A stretch of DNA of 64,000 bases. It comes from Anisus vortex (taxonomy: Eukaryota > Mollusca > Gastropoda > Planorbidae). Location of the stretch: contig OX421508.1 of assembly GCA_949126835.1 (NCBI GenBank), forward strand, positions 19,231,598-19,295,597, in the 5' to 3' direction. This document shows positions 33,484 to 45,473 of the stretch, piece by piece. Every line of letters starts with the position of its first letter. Position 1 is the stretch's first letter. Both the position numbers and the translations under genes were made by a program. The notes below the pieces were generated by a model. That model did no database searches and was not told the origin of the DNA. It was given only the letters and a program-made list of their open reading frames with translations.

Positions 33484-33570
33484 TGTCTATTCGTCCGGCG
33501 CGCCGGACAAAATATTGCGGGAGATATTTTTCCGGCGAGCACGTCACGTGACCGCCGGACACATTCGGCT
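33484..33570. repeat. GC-rich palindromic block related to the 36.5 kb element ends
   Basis: It holds the 12-bp palindrome CCGGCGCGCCGG (about 33496) and GTCACGTGAC (about 33543). GCGGGAGATAT..TTCCGGCGA matches, in reverse, the left end of the long-TIR element near 36553-36576. Probably a solo terminus of the same family. Confidence 0.5.
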
Positions 33571-33842
33571 ACAAGTACAAACGAGAGACGTAGAGTGTAT
33601 TGATATTAACATATTTATAAAGAAACGGGCATTATGCCTAATAGTCTAATTATTAGTTTAATACTTTGAATGGATACATTGAATGAGATTGTTATGTCCA
33701 CCCACATGCATAAATGAATGGCTTATCGTAATTGAAATTGTAGCGCAAGTCAAGATGTTTACTAATGACTTTATTAAACTACTTTATAAATTGTTTGGTA
33801 ATGACATTTAACACGTTTTCTAAAGAAATAGGCTAGACATTA

Positions 33843-36212
33843 GGGGACGTCCATTAATTACGTCAACAAAATAGGGGGGAGGGGGGGTCTGAAAAAGTTT
33901 GACAATTGTTGACAAGGGGGGGGGGAGGTCAAGAAAAGTTGACGTCAACAATGTTACTTTTTTAAAATAAATAATGATACAAATTTATTACAAAATTCTA
34001 GGCTACATTTGTCATGTGCCACTTACATAGCAGACATAATATATAAACATGGTTTTACGTTAATACAAATATATTAATTAAAATTACGGACGCTACATTT
34101 GACATGTCCTTTTTGTGTTCATCTTGTTAGTTTGTAGATCTATGTATGAGTGGAAAGTGGAAACTAATGCAATGGTTAGCACGGCAAAATGACAGACCAA
34201 TTGTAAAAAAACTTCACCTTCGCTGTAGTCTAGCGAGCCATTGTGACTGGAATAACAAAAGAACATAAACACACCAACAAACATTCTGCAGAGTACGTTT
34301 AGAAACAGAAACCCAGTTTTTTGTCGCTCAGTAGGCCTACATCTAAATTAGGCGCCGTTCTGTTATTGAGTCCTGAAAGGACTATGAACACCGTCCGAGA
34401 GTCGACTGCTTTAATTCAACGCCCATGGTTGAGTCTTTTCCAAGTTCCAACCCTTGAAACCATGTTTGGATCAGCGTTAGCAGGCCATCCACTCCGACAT
34501 GGAAAGATATGAGGAGGCAGGCGTTGTCCTACAAGGCCGTCGCTTGTTGGGTCGGCTTGCTCTGTTCGGATTCCCCTTTTACGAACGTACATTTGCTCGA
34601 GCCATCCATGGCTTGCCTCGTATTCCTGTAATGTGGGCAGACGGTGTGTTGGCCGAGCGGATTTTGTCTGACACGGAGATGTCATCCCCTCAAGGCCACC
34701 TTTGAAAGCAGCCGTCTTTACAGGACGTTTTGTATACCTTTCCGTACGTTGCATCAGCCCCCACCCCGGAGACGCCAGAAATCGGACAGTGGGGTAGGCC
34801 TACCTCACAGGCCCCCTCTAATGGAAGAACAGAACAAGCCGATTAATCTCCAGACTTGCAGCTCGGGATACCACGCCTCTCTCCGATGGGAATGGAAGTA
34901 TCTCGGCGACCGCTTGTCCCATGTATTAGCTCACTGGTCAGACTCGGGGAACCAAGTTAAAAGGTCTTAAAAAAAATAAAATCGGACGAGCCCGTCTTGT
35001 GTCCAGGGCGTAACTTTTAGGGTTGAGCTCAGCTCTGTCCGGACCCGCTGCGGGAGCTCTCCCCCATGCGTTCGCCCGCTGGCGTATTCTTAATGGGAAC
35101 GTATCGGCGGTTTACACACTTCGCCAGATTTGGGGCTCATAGGTACAGAAGTGAAATTAGGCGCCAGAGACTGGGGTTCGTTATATATACCATGTAAGCG
35201 ATAGCTGGGATGGGCAATAGAACTAAAAACAACAATAGGCCCTCTCTGAGACTATGTTTGAATTGCATTGAATGAAGTGTATTGTGTGAATCCATTGTGT
35301 GAATTTTAAAATATTTCCTTCAGAAAAATAATTCGTAGACCATGAAGTCCGAAATACTTAGCCTACCTTTCCTTTTAACATCCCTAATTCTGATATATAA
35401 ACTAATATATTTTTGCTGACACGTTATAATGGGTGAAAATTAAAATTTGGTGATTAGGCTAAATATAGTAATTTTTTAGTTTTAATTTCTAATTTTGTAA
35501 AAAAAAAAATTATGAGATAAAAATTTATTAGTAGGCCTATAGTGGCGTAGCGGGATTGCAAGGTGTGGGTGGCAAATAGATAAAGGTAGGAGAGGTAGGG
35601 GCAAGGAAGCCAACTACCGTGTGTATAATCATATAATGTGTGTGTGTGGGGAGGGGGGCAATAATGCAAGAAGGAATAGTGAGCATATGGTTAAAATAGC
35701 AGGTTAATTTACAACTGGTACAGATTCCCCCTAAGCTATTTAACAATTAACATTGTACTAAAAGCTCATTAGTGAAACGTACAATCAGAAAGTATTCAAT
35801 ATATCTATATGTAAAGAACAATAGTAAATTAAAAGGAAAGAAATATTGTTAAAATCCTCGGATTGGAAAAACAAATTGGGAGGGGCGATGGGGGATAGTA
35901 AGCATGTTACACCCCTTTCGTGGCAAACGCCTATGACAATAGGCAATAATCTAGTCAATATAAAATCTTTAAAACAAGTCTTTAAATGTATTTCAATTAA
36001 TTATAGTAAAGATCTAGACCTTTCCGTTTCAAATCTATTTTAAACATAAAAGCCAGCGTTTAATTTTTTTTTACTTGTTATGGGGGGGGGGTAACGAATT
36101 GTTGACGTAATTATATAGGGGGGGTCTCTGAAAGTTTGACAGTTGTTGACAAGGGGGAGGGGGGGAGGTAAAAATCGCCAAAAAATTGTTGACGTAATTA
36201 ATGGATGTCCCC
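33843..36212. mobile_element. PIF/Harbinger-like element, no transposase seen
   Basis: The left end GGGGACGTCCATTAATTACG and the reversed right end GGGGACATCCATTAATTACG match at 19 of 20, continuing TCAACAA. TTA flanks both sides (33840-33842, 36213-36215), the 3-bp TWA duplication of this superfamily. Subterminal G-rich repeats with TTTGACA.TTGTTGACAAGG occur in the same direction at both ends. No D-D-E transposase frame is recognisable. The interior includes a GC-rich stretch at about 34360-35140 with unassigned frames on both strands. Confidence 0.75.
34320..35150. other. GC-rich passenger segment inside the Harbinger-like element
   Basis: Base composition changes sharply from the AT-rich flanks. 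Overlapping frames exist on both strands (for example FPFYERTFARAIHGLPRIPV on plus, 34499..34705), but none is recognisable or bounded by clear splice sites. It could be captured host sequence or a relic of the element's own gene. Confidence 0.4.
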
Positions 36213-36362
36213 TTAGGCCTAACAGTCGAATTTTTTATTTCTTTGATACTTTGAATGAAATTATTTCCACCCACATGAATAAATGAAGGATATTCTCGTA
36301 TTGAACCAAAAAAAAAAATTTCGTTGTACTGTATTTGAATTAAATAAAAAAAAAAAAAAAAA

Positions 36363-36441
36363 AAAAGATGGAGTTAGCTGGAGTCGAACCTGCGAGACTC
36401 CGGTTGCCAGAACACGCTACTGACCACTAGGGCACGATACC
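36363..36441 (-). ncRNA. tRNA-like sequence with poly-T end (pseudo-tRNA or SINE head)
   Basis: On the minus strand, a B box (GGTTCGACTCC) and an A-box-like CCTAGTGGTCAGTAGCG are spaced as in a tRNA, followed directly by about 20 T residues, a Pol III stop. The acceptor ends do not pair (GGTATCG against TAACTCC) and the anticodon loop lacks U33, so a working tRNA is unlikely. Confidence 0.45.
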
Positions 36442-36544
36442 TTGATTATATCACACAATAAATAGTCATTAAGCAACTCGAACAAGAATAAACGATTATG
36501 CGCATGCACCAGTAGCCAGGTGCTTTTTTTTTAATTTGGTCGGT

Positions 36545-38365
36545 CAGGCTACTTGGGTCGCCGGACATATATCTCCCGCGCGGTTCCGTGACAAACGCGC
36601 ACAAGACTATTGCGCACACGACAAACGCGCACAGACAATTCCGCAATGACACAAATGCGCACAGGACAAACGCGAACACCGATAGTTGCGCACACGGACA
36701 ATGGCGCACACCGACAAATGCGGACACCGACAATCCCGCACAGTGACAAATGCGAACGGCTATATAAGCGCACACCGACAAATGCGCAAATAGCAAGTTA
36801 TGCATCGCCAATTTAAAGATGATAATGGATTTAGTCTTAGTTGGTTCAATCATCTAAATAGATCTTAAATAATATTCAAATGCTCTTTTAAACCCTCTCA
36901 ATCCTAACCCCTCATTAGTAAACGGCCCTGCACATTAACATTATTGACATTATTGACATTAATTATGTTAGTTACTTAATAATAGTTTACTTCATATATA
37001 AGCGCGACAAAGAGAGTGTATCGCTACTGTTAAAAAAACTGGCCTTAGCTAGCTAAGTCAGAAATTCAAGTCTGCATGTCCTGTCTTCAGTAGTCCTTGA
37101 GCTAACAATATATTAATAATCATAATAAATGTAATAATAATTGTATGCATATTTTTTAAAAAATTAACTTTTAAATGTATAGACTAATAGTATAGTAATA
37201 AAATGTTCGTTCTAGTAGTACTGCTACGTCATGATTTTTAAGAGATGTCATTTAAAAATTGGATAATTGGATATTTAAGTCTTAATCAGCATGTTAAACC
37301 ATCGTAAAATGATTATTAAACAAAAAACAGCAGTACTACTACTTAAGCATATAGTTGAAAAATAGTTGAAAATAAGACGTATACTTATACATTATACTAA
37401 AAATAATTGTGTTTTTTTTTAAATAAAAGAAAGAGGAATATTAGTCTTAAAATAAGAGTTAGCATTGCACTTTTCTAAAGGCAAAGTACGTTTTAAAACA
37501 TGCATTCATGCAATTCATGCAACCGATTTGAAAATTTTTTATTAGTGATTAACACGTAGTTTTATTCCGACCCCTCTTTCAACCCGCAGATTTATTAGGT
37601 ACATAATCTTGGTTATTTATAGTGTAGAAGGAAGTCCTAATTGAATGATGAAATTACTGTTGATATTTTATTACACATAACTTTGCAATTAGGATTTAAA
37701 CTACCATTAGAACAATACGCAAACTTAAAATTAAAGGTTATTACTACTCTATATATTTCCAGCAATGTTCTTTCAGTTAAAATTATTTTTTTTTTATACC
37801 TGTTGCTATTAAGCTCTAGTGCTTCCTCATTAATTCTGTAATAGTTAAGTATTAGTATAGTAGACTCTAGACAAACACATATGTTTGGGGGGGGGGGGGA
37901 ATGATTTTTAAGGACTCTTTGCCAATAAGTCAATTAAATGACAATGTGAAGAGTTTGTAGCACTAGATTTAATTATTTAATTACTTCTAAATTGTAACTA
38001 TTTTGTTCCTTTTTTCCTCCATACTTTGCCTTCCTTTCTGGTACTGAAAACTATTTGAACTAAATTATATTTAAACATGTTTTTTTTTGTTTTAATTATA
38101 GCTTCATTGTCAGTTTGCGCTTTTGTCGGTGTGCGCTTATATAGCCGTTCGCATTTGTCACTGTGGGCGATTGTCGGTGTCCGCATTTGTCGGTGTGCGC
38201 CATTATCCGTGTTCGCAACTATCGGTGTTCGCGTTTGTCCTGTACGCATTTGGGTCATTGCGGGATTGTCTGTGCGCGTTTGTCGTGTGCGCAATTGTCT
38301 TGTGCGCATATGTCTGGTCACCCTCCCGCGCTATACGTCCGGTCGCCGGACGCGCAGACACTCCG
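36545..38365. mobile_element. Long-TIR DNA element built of CGCACACCGACAAATG-type repeats
   Basis: About 230-250 bp at the left (36590-36810) is repeated in inverse at the right (38095-38330). Each arm is a series of diverged 14-17-bp units (GACAAACGCGCACA, GCGCACACCGACAAATG). Outer ends carry CGCCGGACATATATCTCCCG and, inverted, CCTCCCGCGCTATACGTCCG. The ~1.3 kb interior is AT-rich with no transposase; it also has an inverted TAGTAGTACTGCT pair at about 37213 and 37328. Frames rich in Arg/Thr or Val/Cys in the arms are artefacts. No duplication at the ends could be fixed. Confidence 0.7.
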
Positions 38366-38507
38366 ATATAAACATGTAATTTATAGTTTGTGGAACTACA
38401 TGTTGTGCAACCTTTCGAAGTCCACATTGGGTTTGACAATTATTTAAGGTACCAAGGTATTTATGATTCCTCGCCACTGACGCTGCCTCTCTTCGTACCA
38501 CAGTGGC

Positions 38508-38630
38508 ATCCAACCACTCCCGTCCAACCACTCCCGTCCAACCACTCCCGTCCAACCACTCCCGTCCAACCACTCCCGTCCAACCACTCCCGTCCAACCA
38601 CTCCCGTCCAACCACTCCCGTCCAACCACT
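38508..38630. repeat. 14-bp minisatellite (about 9 copies)
   Basis: The unit CCAACCACTCCCGT is essentially perfect. Confidence 0.95.
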
Positions 38631-38639
38631 TAACATCAC

Positions 38640-41355
38640 TAGTATTCCAACACCTGACTTTGTGTCTTTGAGGAGGCTTTAGGGACTCTTGGGAATCACG
38701 ATAATCAGTCCAGCCACCAACACCCGTATAATATTTAGGGAGTGAGGCTTTAGGGTCCGATAGCTGGAGTGTTGATGTTTTTTTTTTCGTTTTTTTTTCT
38801 TTCTTTGTTAACTACTCGCATTAAAAAGTATTTTTTTATATTATATAACAACTTCACTTTATATATCTGATGCTCGAGTGAGAGATTACATTTGAATCGT
38901 ATATGCAGTATAACATTATAACTATACAATATAACATTACCACTATACAGTATCTACACATTCTACAACTTCAAGAAAACTAACATCAAAACACACCTTT
39001 AAAGCATTGTAAAAAAAAAACAACCACACTCCAGAAACATAATGTAACACACTGTAGAAACATAATGTAATAACATACACTCCTGATACATTATGTAATA
39101 ACACATTCAAGAAATAAAATGTTACAAGTCACAACAAACGTCAAAAAAATAATGAAACAATATACTAAAAAACAAACTGCAACATACCTGGTACCTCTGT
39201 TGAGTATCATTAATTACACAATAGTCAAGACATTGTCTTGCAGATGTTCGCTAGTCTCTTACACCTCCCACACAACTTAAAAAAACAACAACACCACTCC
39301 ATTCTATAACAATTAATAGTTGAACAAGCAAATATCGTAACGGTCGAGTCAGACTGACCCACCCAGCAGACGTCCATAATTAGCTCCGACAAGTCATTCA
39401 TACAACAAGCGGGGTGCAGGAAGGGGGCATAATCGATGGTATGTTTGATTTGGCATTAGCAGAGACCTGTGGGATTATGGACAAATCGAGTCCGTCGGTA
39501 GAGGGGACTGAAGGGGTAGAACATTGGTTAGATTATTATCCGTGGAGGCGGAGGTGGAAAGGAGGGGGGGGGGGTAGAACATTGGTTAGATTATTGTATG
39601 TTCTAGCGATGGGTCGGGTTACTGTTAGAGGCAGACATTGACGGACATTTGCAAGGCTGTCTACTGGTTTCGCTTCGTTATGACCTTATCATGTTGCAGA
39701 GTAGAGCATACTTAATACATGTATGGCAGATCCTTAATAAATAGAAAATAAGATAAAACGAAATTCACATGCGTATGTTTGGTTATAAAAATAACCTACG
39801 ACAAACCGTGTCAGCAGAAAGATTTTCTTGCTTGAGATGGAGATAATGTTTATAATATAAAATATTAAAACTTTTTCCCGATGGCGACAAAAGGGACCCA
39901 CATATTTAAAGCTCAATATTATTTATTATGTTCTATTTTCTATACCGCGTTTTTTAAAGTGGGAATGTAAGTGGAGCATGTCCTTCTATCCAGTAAGGCG
40001 GCGCCAATTTTTTTTTGTTCAAAAAAAGAGAAAGAGATGCAGAAGAAAATAATTAGAAGTATTTTTTCTTTACCATCATAACGTAGCCAGGATTGCAAAA
40101 AGGGGGAGGGGGGGGGGTGCAAAGTTAAAGGTATTTGTTTGAAATAGAACTACTGTGTTATTACATAATAATAACAATAGCCTACACTTTTTTTATGATT
40201 TAACAAACTATAGACTTTTGAAATTAAAGAATATTTGAAAACTTTTCATTTACTTCACAAAGCCGTCCGACTGATAGGCAAATCTTTGATAGACTTAGTG
40301 TCCCAGTTCCCGTCATCCTTACAAACACATGACAAGACATGATTTCACATTTTTAGCTACACACCATCTCCCTACAAAACCCCCCAAAAAAAACAGCACA
40401 CATTTATATAAGGATGACCCACTTCCCATCGTCCTATCTAGCTGAAACTTGACACAAAGACTCTTTGTCGGTGACAACAGATTAGTCCTATATATTAACT
40501 GCTTTTTTTTTTCTTTATGGGTGACACAGGGCAAAATATTCGGAAAGTTAATGCATAAAAAAATTACATAATCTAAGGTTATAAAAGATTTATAGAAAAA
40601 TCTAACGGTTTGAAATAACTGTAACAACAAAGTAATTATTGTAACTACACATTCCAACGTTTTTACGTTTTTTTGTATCGTGGTCTGGAATCCTGGTTTT
40701 GTATTGAATGCCTAAATGTAGAGTCAGAGTTGACAAGAGGCAACTAAGTTAAACCTACTTGCATCACCTATGCAGAATTATTTACTAACTAGCGACATAT
40801 CCGGCGGCATAGGAAGGTGGGCAGCAAAGAAAGGGTAGGTAACGGCAATAGCTTTTATGAGACACACTCATTTGTCTCATTCAAAATGAAGCATTTTTTT
40901 ACTTAAATGGAAGTTGGGATGATATATTAAGTTAATGTATCCAGAAACACATTTATAGAGTTTACTAGGGTCAAACCGGAAATCGCTCCGGACATCCAAA
41001 TATCCAGTTCTCGGTACTATTTTAGCCTCGGTAAATAGTACGCGCATAGATAGTTACAAAATAAGAATAAAAAATTGTATATCTCAATAAATATCAAATT
41101 ACATAATCAGTACTTGATCAGTTTGTTTGCATAATTCTAATTCTTACCACTGCTAATGGTGTAAGTAAGCGTGTAAAAAGACGATTTTTGTGTGTTTGTT
41201 GTGTGTTTGAGAGGGGTATCAGCCGTTTTAGTATCAGGTGAAAGACCTGAATTCTATGCATATGATATCGAAACTCCGCAGTTACATAATAATAAAGACC
41301 ACCACCTCATGACGATATTTAAAAAAGAGAGAAAGAAAAAAATTGAAACCTAAAA
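38640..41355. other. Mostly AT-rich noncoding region
   Basis: ACA-rich low-complexity at 38890-39170. A complex patch at 39340-39680 includes a duplicated GGGGTAGAACATTGGTTAGA (about 39513 and 39571). A G-run sits near 40105, with a dispersed-repeat piece at 40260-40480. No gene supported. Confidence 0.35.
40400..40480. repeat. Dispersed repeat fragment (GCTGAAACTTG family)
   Basis: CCACTTCCCATCGTCCTATC then TAGCTGAAACTTGACAC parallels 63352..63390 (CCACTTCCCGTCGTCCAGTC, GAGCTGAAACTTGG). A similar CAGTTCCCGTCATCC lies just upstream at about 40303. Confidence 0.6.
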
Positions 41356-41357
41356 CA

Positions 41358-43262
41358 GATAGAAGAAATAGTGTTATTTATTTACAGGCCCACTAAAACA
41401 GAAGAAATAGTGTTATTTATTTACAGGCACACTAAAACAGATAGAAGAAATAGTGTTATTTATTTAAAGTCCCACTAAAACAGATAGAAGAAATAGTGTT
41501 ATTTATTTACAGGCCCACTAAAACAGAAGAAATAGTGTTATTTATTTACAGGCCCACTAAAACAGAAGAAATAGTGTTATTTATTTACAGGCCCACTAAA
41601 ACAGAAGAAATAGTGTTATTTATTTACAGGCCCACTAAAATAGAAGAAATAGTGTTATTTATTTACAGGCCCACTAAAACAGAAGAAATAGTGTTATTTA
41701 TTTACAGGCACACTAAAACAGAAGAAATAGTGTTATTTATTTAAAGTCCCACTAAAACAGATAGAAGAAATAGTGTTATTTATTTACAGGCCCACTAAAA
41801 CAGAAGAAATAGTGTTATTTATTTACAGGCACACTAAAACAGAAGAAATAGTGTTATTTATTTAAAGTCCCACTAAAACAGATAGAAGAAATAGTGTTAT
41901 TTATTTACAGGCCCACTAAAACAGAAGAAATAGTGTTATTTATTTACATTCCCACTAAAACAGATAGAAGAGTTAGTGTTATTTATTTAAAGTCCCACTA
42001 AAACAGAAGAAATAGTGTTATTTATTTACATTCCCACTAAAACAGATAGAAGAGTTAGTGTTATTTATTTACAGGCCCACTAAAACAGATAGAAGAAATA
42101 GTGTTATTTATTTACATTACCACTAAAACAGATAGAAGAAATAGTGTTATTTATTTACAGTCTCACTAAAACAGAAGAAATAGTGTTATTTATTTACAGT
42201 CTCACTAAAACAGAAGAAATAGTGTTATTTATTTACAGTCCCACTAAAACAGATAGAAGAGATAGTGTTATTTATTTACATTACCACTAAAACAGATAGA
42301 AGAAATAGTGTTATTTATTTACAGTCCCACTAAAACAGATAGAAGAGATAGTGTTATTTATTTACATTACCACTAAAACAGATAGAAGAAATAGTGTTAT
42401 TTATTTACATTCCCACTAAAACAGATAGAAAAGATAGTGTTATTTATTTACATTCCCACTAAAACAGATAGAAGAAATAGTGTTATTTATTTACAGTCTC
42501 ACTAAAACAGAAGAAATAGTGTTATTTATTTACAGTCTCACTAAAACAGAAGAAATAGTGTTATTTATTTACAGTCTCACTAAAACAGAAGAAATAGTGT
42601 TATTTATTTAAAGTCCCACTAAAACAGATAGAAGAAATAGTGTTATTTATTTACAGTCTCACTAAAACAGAAGAAATAGTGTTATTTATTTACATTCCCA
42701 CTAAAACAGATAGAAGAAATAGTGTTATTTATTTACATTCCCACTAAAACAGATAGAAAAGATAGTGTTATTTATTTACATTCCCACTAAAACAGATAGA
42801 AGAGATAGTGTTATTTATTTAAAGTCCCACTAAAACAGATAGAAGAAATAGTGTTATTTATTTAAAGTCCCACTAAAACAGATAGAAGAGATAGTGTTAT
42901 TTATTTAAAGTCCCACTAAAACAGATAGAAGAGATAGTGTTATTTATTTAAAGTCCCACTAAAACAGATAGAAGAAATAGTGTTATTTATTTAAAGTCCC
43001 ACTAAAACAGATAGAAGAGATAGTGTTATTTATTTAAAGTCCCACTAAAACAGATAGAAGAGATAGTGTTATTTATTTAAAGTCCCACTAAAACAGATAG
43101 AAGAAATAGTGTTATTTATTTAAAGTCCCACTAAAACAGATAGAAGAGATAGTGTTATTTATTTAAAGTCCCACTAAAACAGATAGAAGAGATAGTGTTA
43201 TTTATTTACAGTCCCACTAAAACAGATAGAAGAAATAGTGTTATTTATTTACAGGCCCACTA
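41358..43262. repeat. 38/42-bp minisatellite (about 47 copies)
   Basis: The unit contains AGAAATAGTGTTATTTATTT, ACAGGCCCACTAAAACAG and an optional ATAG. Regional variants (ACAGGCCC, AAAGTCCC, ACATTCCC, ACAGTCTC) cluster in blocks. The ACAG form reads as a splice-acceptor-like motif on the plus strand. Confidence 0.95.
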
Positions 43263-44270
43263 AAAAAAACGAAAATGGGTTTTCCATAAATAAATAGCCT
43301 ACCGTCATTCAATTTTGGTCAATTTTATCCCACACTTCATTCACCTCTTTCTTTCTTTCTTCGTCAGACGGCGGCACACACAAAAATTGAGCCCAAGATC
43401 TTACCCCCCCCCCCCCTCTCCCTCCCACCCTCACCTTTTTTCTCTAAAAACGGCAATTGCTTAAAATTCTATGAAAAAATCTTTTTTTTTTTTAAAGAAT
43501 GAGACATAAATCTTCACAAACAATTTTCCACTTCCCACTTTTCTCAGACAAGCGAGTGACGCCATTTATGAACGGCGCCACAGATCCATTCATTGCGACT
43601 GATTGTTCCTCTACGTTGTAATCGATTCTCGTCGAGCCAATTCTGGTTTATTGCATAATTGCACGATACTCCTAATTAACTATTAATTACTGATACAAAA
43701 AAAGGCACACACACACAAAATACTAGAGATGAATATAAAGAGTATTATAGGCGGATCGAACCCGAGTAATCGATTCCTGTCACACACTCCAACAGGATGA
43801 CAGTCTTCGGGTTGTAAGGTCTTCTTGGTGTGTGTATGTGTGTGAAGAGGGAGAAAGAAAATAATCGATTTCGCGAGAATAGCAGATGGGAGGTTTGAGA
43901 AACAGACACTCGAGGGGCCGCATCGATTCCTTGAGATTGTTTAGAAACCTGTGGTCCTAGAGATTCTGACGTCTGGAAGACTTCAGAAACGGAATTTAAG
44001 ATGTAATTCTTATGGTCAGTTCCCCCCTACCCCGCATAATTAATTATCTGGTGACGCCGCTGGATACAAACGGATATTCCTTAAAATTGAATTGCAAGTG
44101 GAAATCTGAACCAGATAAACGTGGAAGACGCAGTAACATTCAATATTGCAGAAGGGGTGTCTTTAACGACATCGGTATAACTAGATGGCGATGAAAATGA
44201 TGTACAAATAAGGAACGCGAGTGCTTTAACTAAGATCTAGAACACTAACGTAAGGTAGAAGAAAATTAGC
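43263..44270. other. Unique region with complex, regulatory-looking blocks
   Basis: About 43550-43700 is non-repetitive, with homeodomain-like TAATTAACTATTAATTA, TTGCATAATTGC and ATCGATT sites. ATCGATT recurs at 43620, 43769, 43862 and 43922. A C-run sits at 43403-43416. No coding frame recognised. Confidence 0.35.
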
Positions 44271-44274
44271 CCTA

Positions 44275-44485
44275 AATATAAATTGTAGCTAGCAAGGTAG
44301 ATCCAACTGAAATAAGGCCCAAAATAATAATTGTAACTAGCAAGGTATATCTAACTGAAATAAGGTCCAAAAATTAAATTGTGGCTAGCAAGTTAGATCT
44401 AACTGAAATAAGGGCCAAATTATTTATTGTAGCTAGCAAGGTAACCGAAGGTAAGCAAATAAAAATGTGTAGCTAGAATGGTAAC
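44275..44485. repeat. Diverged ~60-bp tandem repeat
   Basis: Four to five copies of TAGCTAGCAAGGTAGATC...CTGAAATAAGG.CCAAA. Confidence 0.7.
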
Positions 44486-44574
44486 CCAAAGTAAGATCTA
44501 GCATCTAGATCTAAATGAGAAGAAATTAGTCGAACTTCTGGATCTACAATTAGCTCATTATATTTAGATCTCAG

Positions 44575-45473
44575 TAGAGATGGGTCGCTCACTAAAGAAC
44601 TGATCAACTGATCCGGGTCTTTTAAAGGAACGGATCCGAAAGCCGATCACTGTCAAAAGACCCGGATCAGTACTGATCCGTTCCCGTTCTGCATTTCGAT
44701 GTGTTGGTTTCCATAGTTCACTTAGAATCCGGATCTGACCCGGATCAGACCGATTCAGACCCGCTCAGTACTGATCGGATCAGACCCGATCAGTACTGAT
44801 CGGATCAGACCCGCTCAGTACTGATATGGGTCTGTACTGATTGGATCAGACCCGCTCAGTATTGATCGGCTCAGACCCGCTCAGTACTGATCGGCTCAGA
44901 CCCGCTCAGTACTGATCGGCTCAGACCCGCTCATTACTGATCGGCTCAGACCCGCTCAGTACTGAATGGGTCTGTACTGATCGGTTCCCGTTCTGCATTT
45001 CGATATGCTGGTTTCGAATGCGAGTGATCGTCCAATTGCTGTCAATTGTAAATAATGTTGATGATACCATTTTTGCATTATAATTAGCCAATATGATTAC
45101 AGTATTTTACATTTACCCTTTTAATTTTACTTATTAGTAGATTATTAGGTGAAAAAAAAGGAATTATAGCTTAAAAACAAAAGTTTAATTATAATTAGTT
45201 TAGTAGCCTACAACTAGACAATTGAGAACAATTATTTCTTATTTATATTTTTTAATGTTTTAAGTAACAAAAAAAACGGCGTTTCAACAAGGGATCCAAG
45301 TTGTTTATCTCTCCCCTTGACATCCAACATATAAAATTATGGAGGGAGGCGGGGGGGGGGGGGGGAGGGTAAATTACTAAGTGATCCGTGGAACCGTTCA
45401 ACGGATCCGTATCTTTTTAGTGAGCGCTCAATTGAGCGGCGATCAGCATGGTGAACGGTTTTGCCCATCTCTA
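44575..45473. mobile_element. 899-bp hAT-like non-autonomous element
   Basis: It starts TAGAGATGGG and ends CCCATCTCTA. A perfect 8-bp duplication, GATCTCAG, flanks it at 44567-44574 and 45474-45481. Subterminal inverted GCTCACTAAA/TTTAGTGAGC blocks support pairing of the ends. Inside, at 44700-44990, a ~25-bp unit (CAGACCCGCTCAGTACTGAT) is tandemly repeated. No transposase frame. An 8-bp duplication is the hAT rule. Confidence 0.85.

Noticed and set aside
34416..34754. 112-codon minus frame in the Harbinger-like element
   Set aside because: No recognisable domain; overlapping frames on the other strand are equally open, as expected from GC-rich DNA.
36363..36441. Functional tRNA gene
   Set aside because: Acceptor stem does not pair and the anticodon loop is non-canonical.
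36549..38371. Arg/Thr- and Val/Cys-rich frames
   Set aside because: They follow the repeat words of the long inverted arms.
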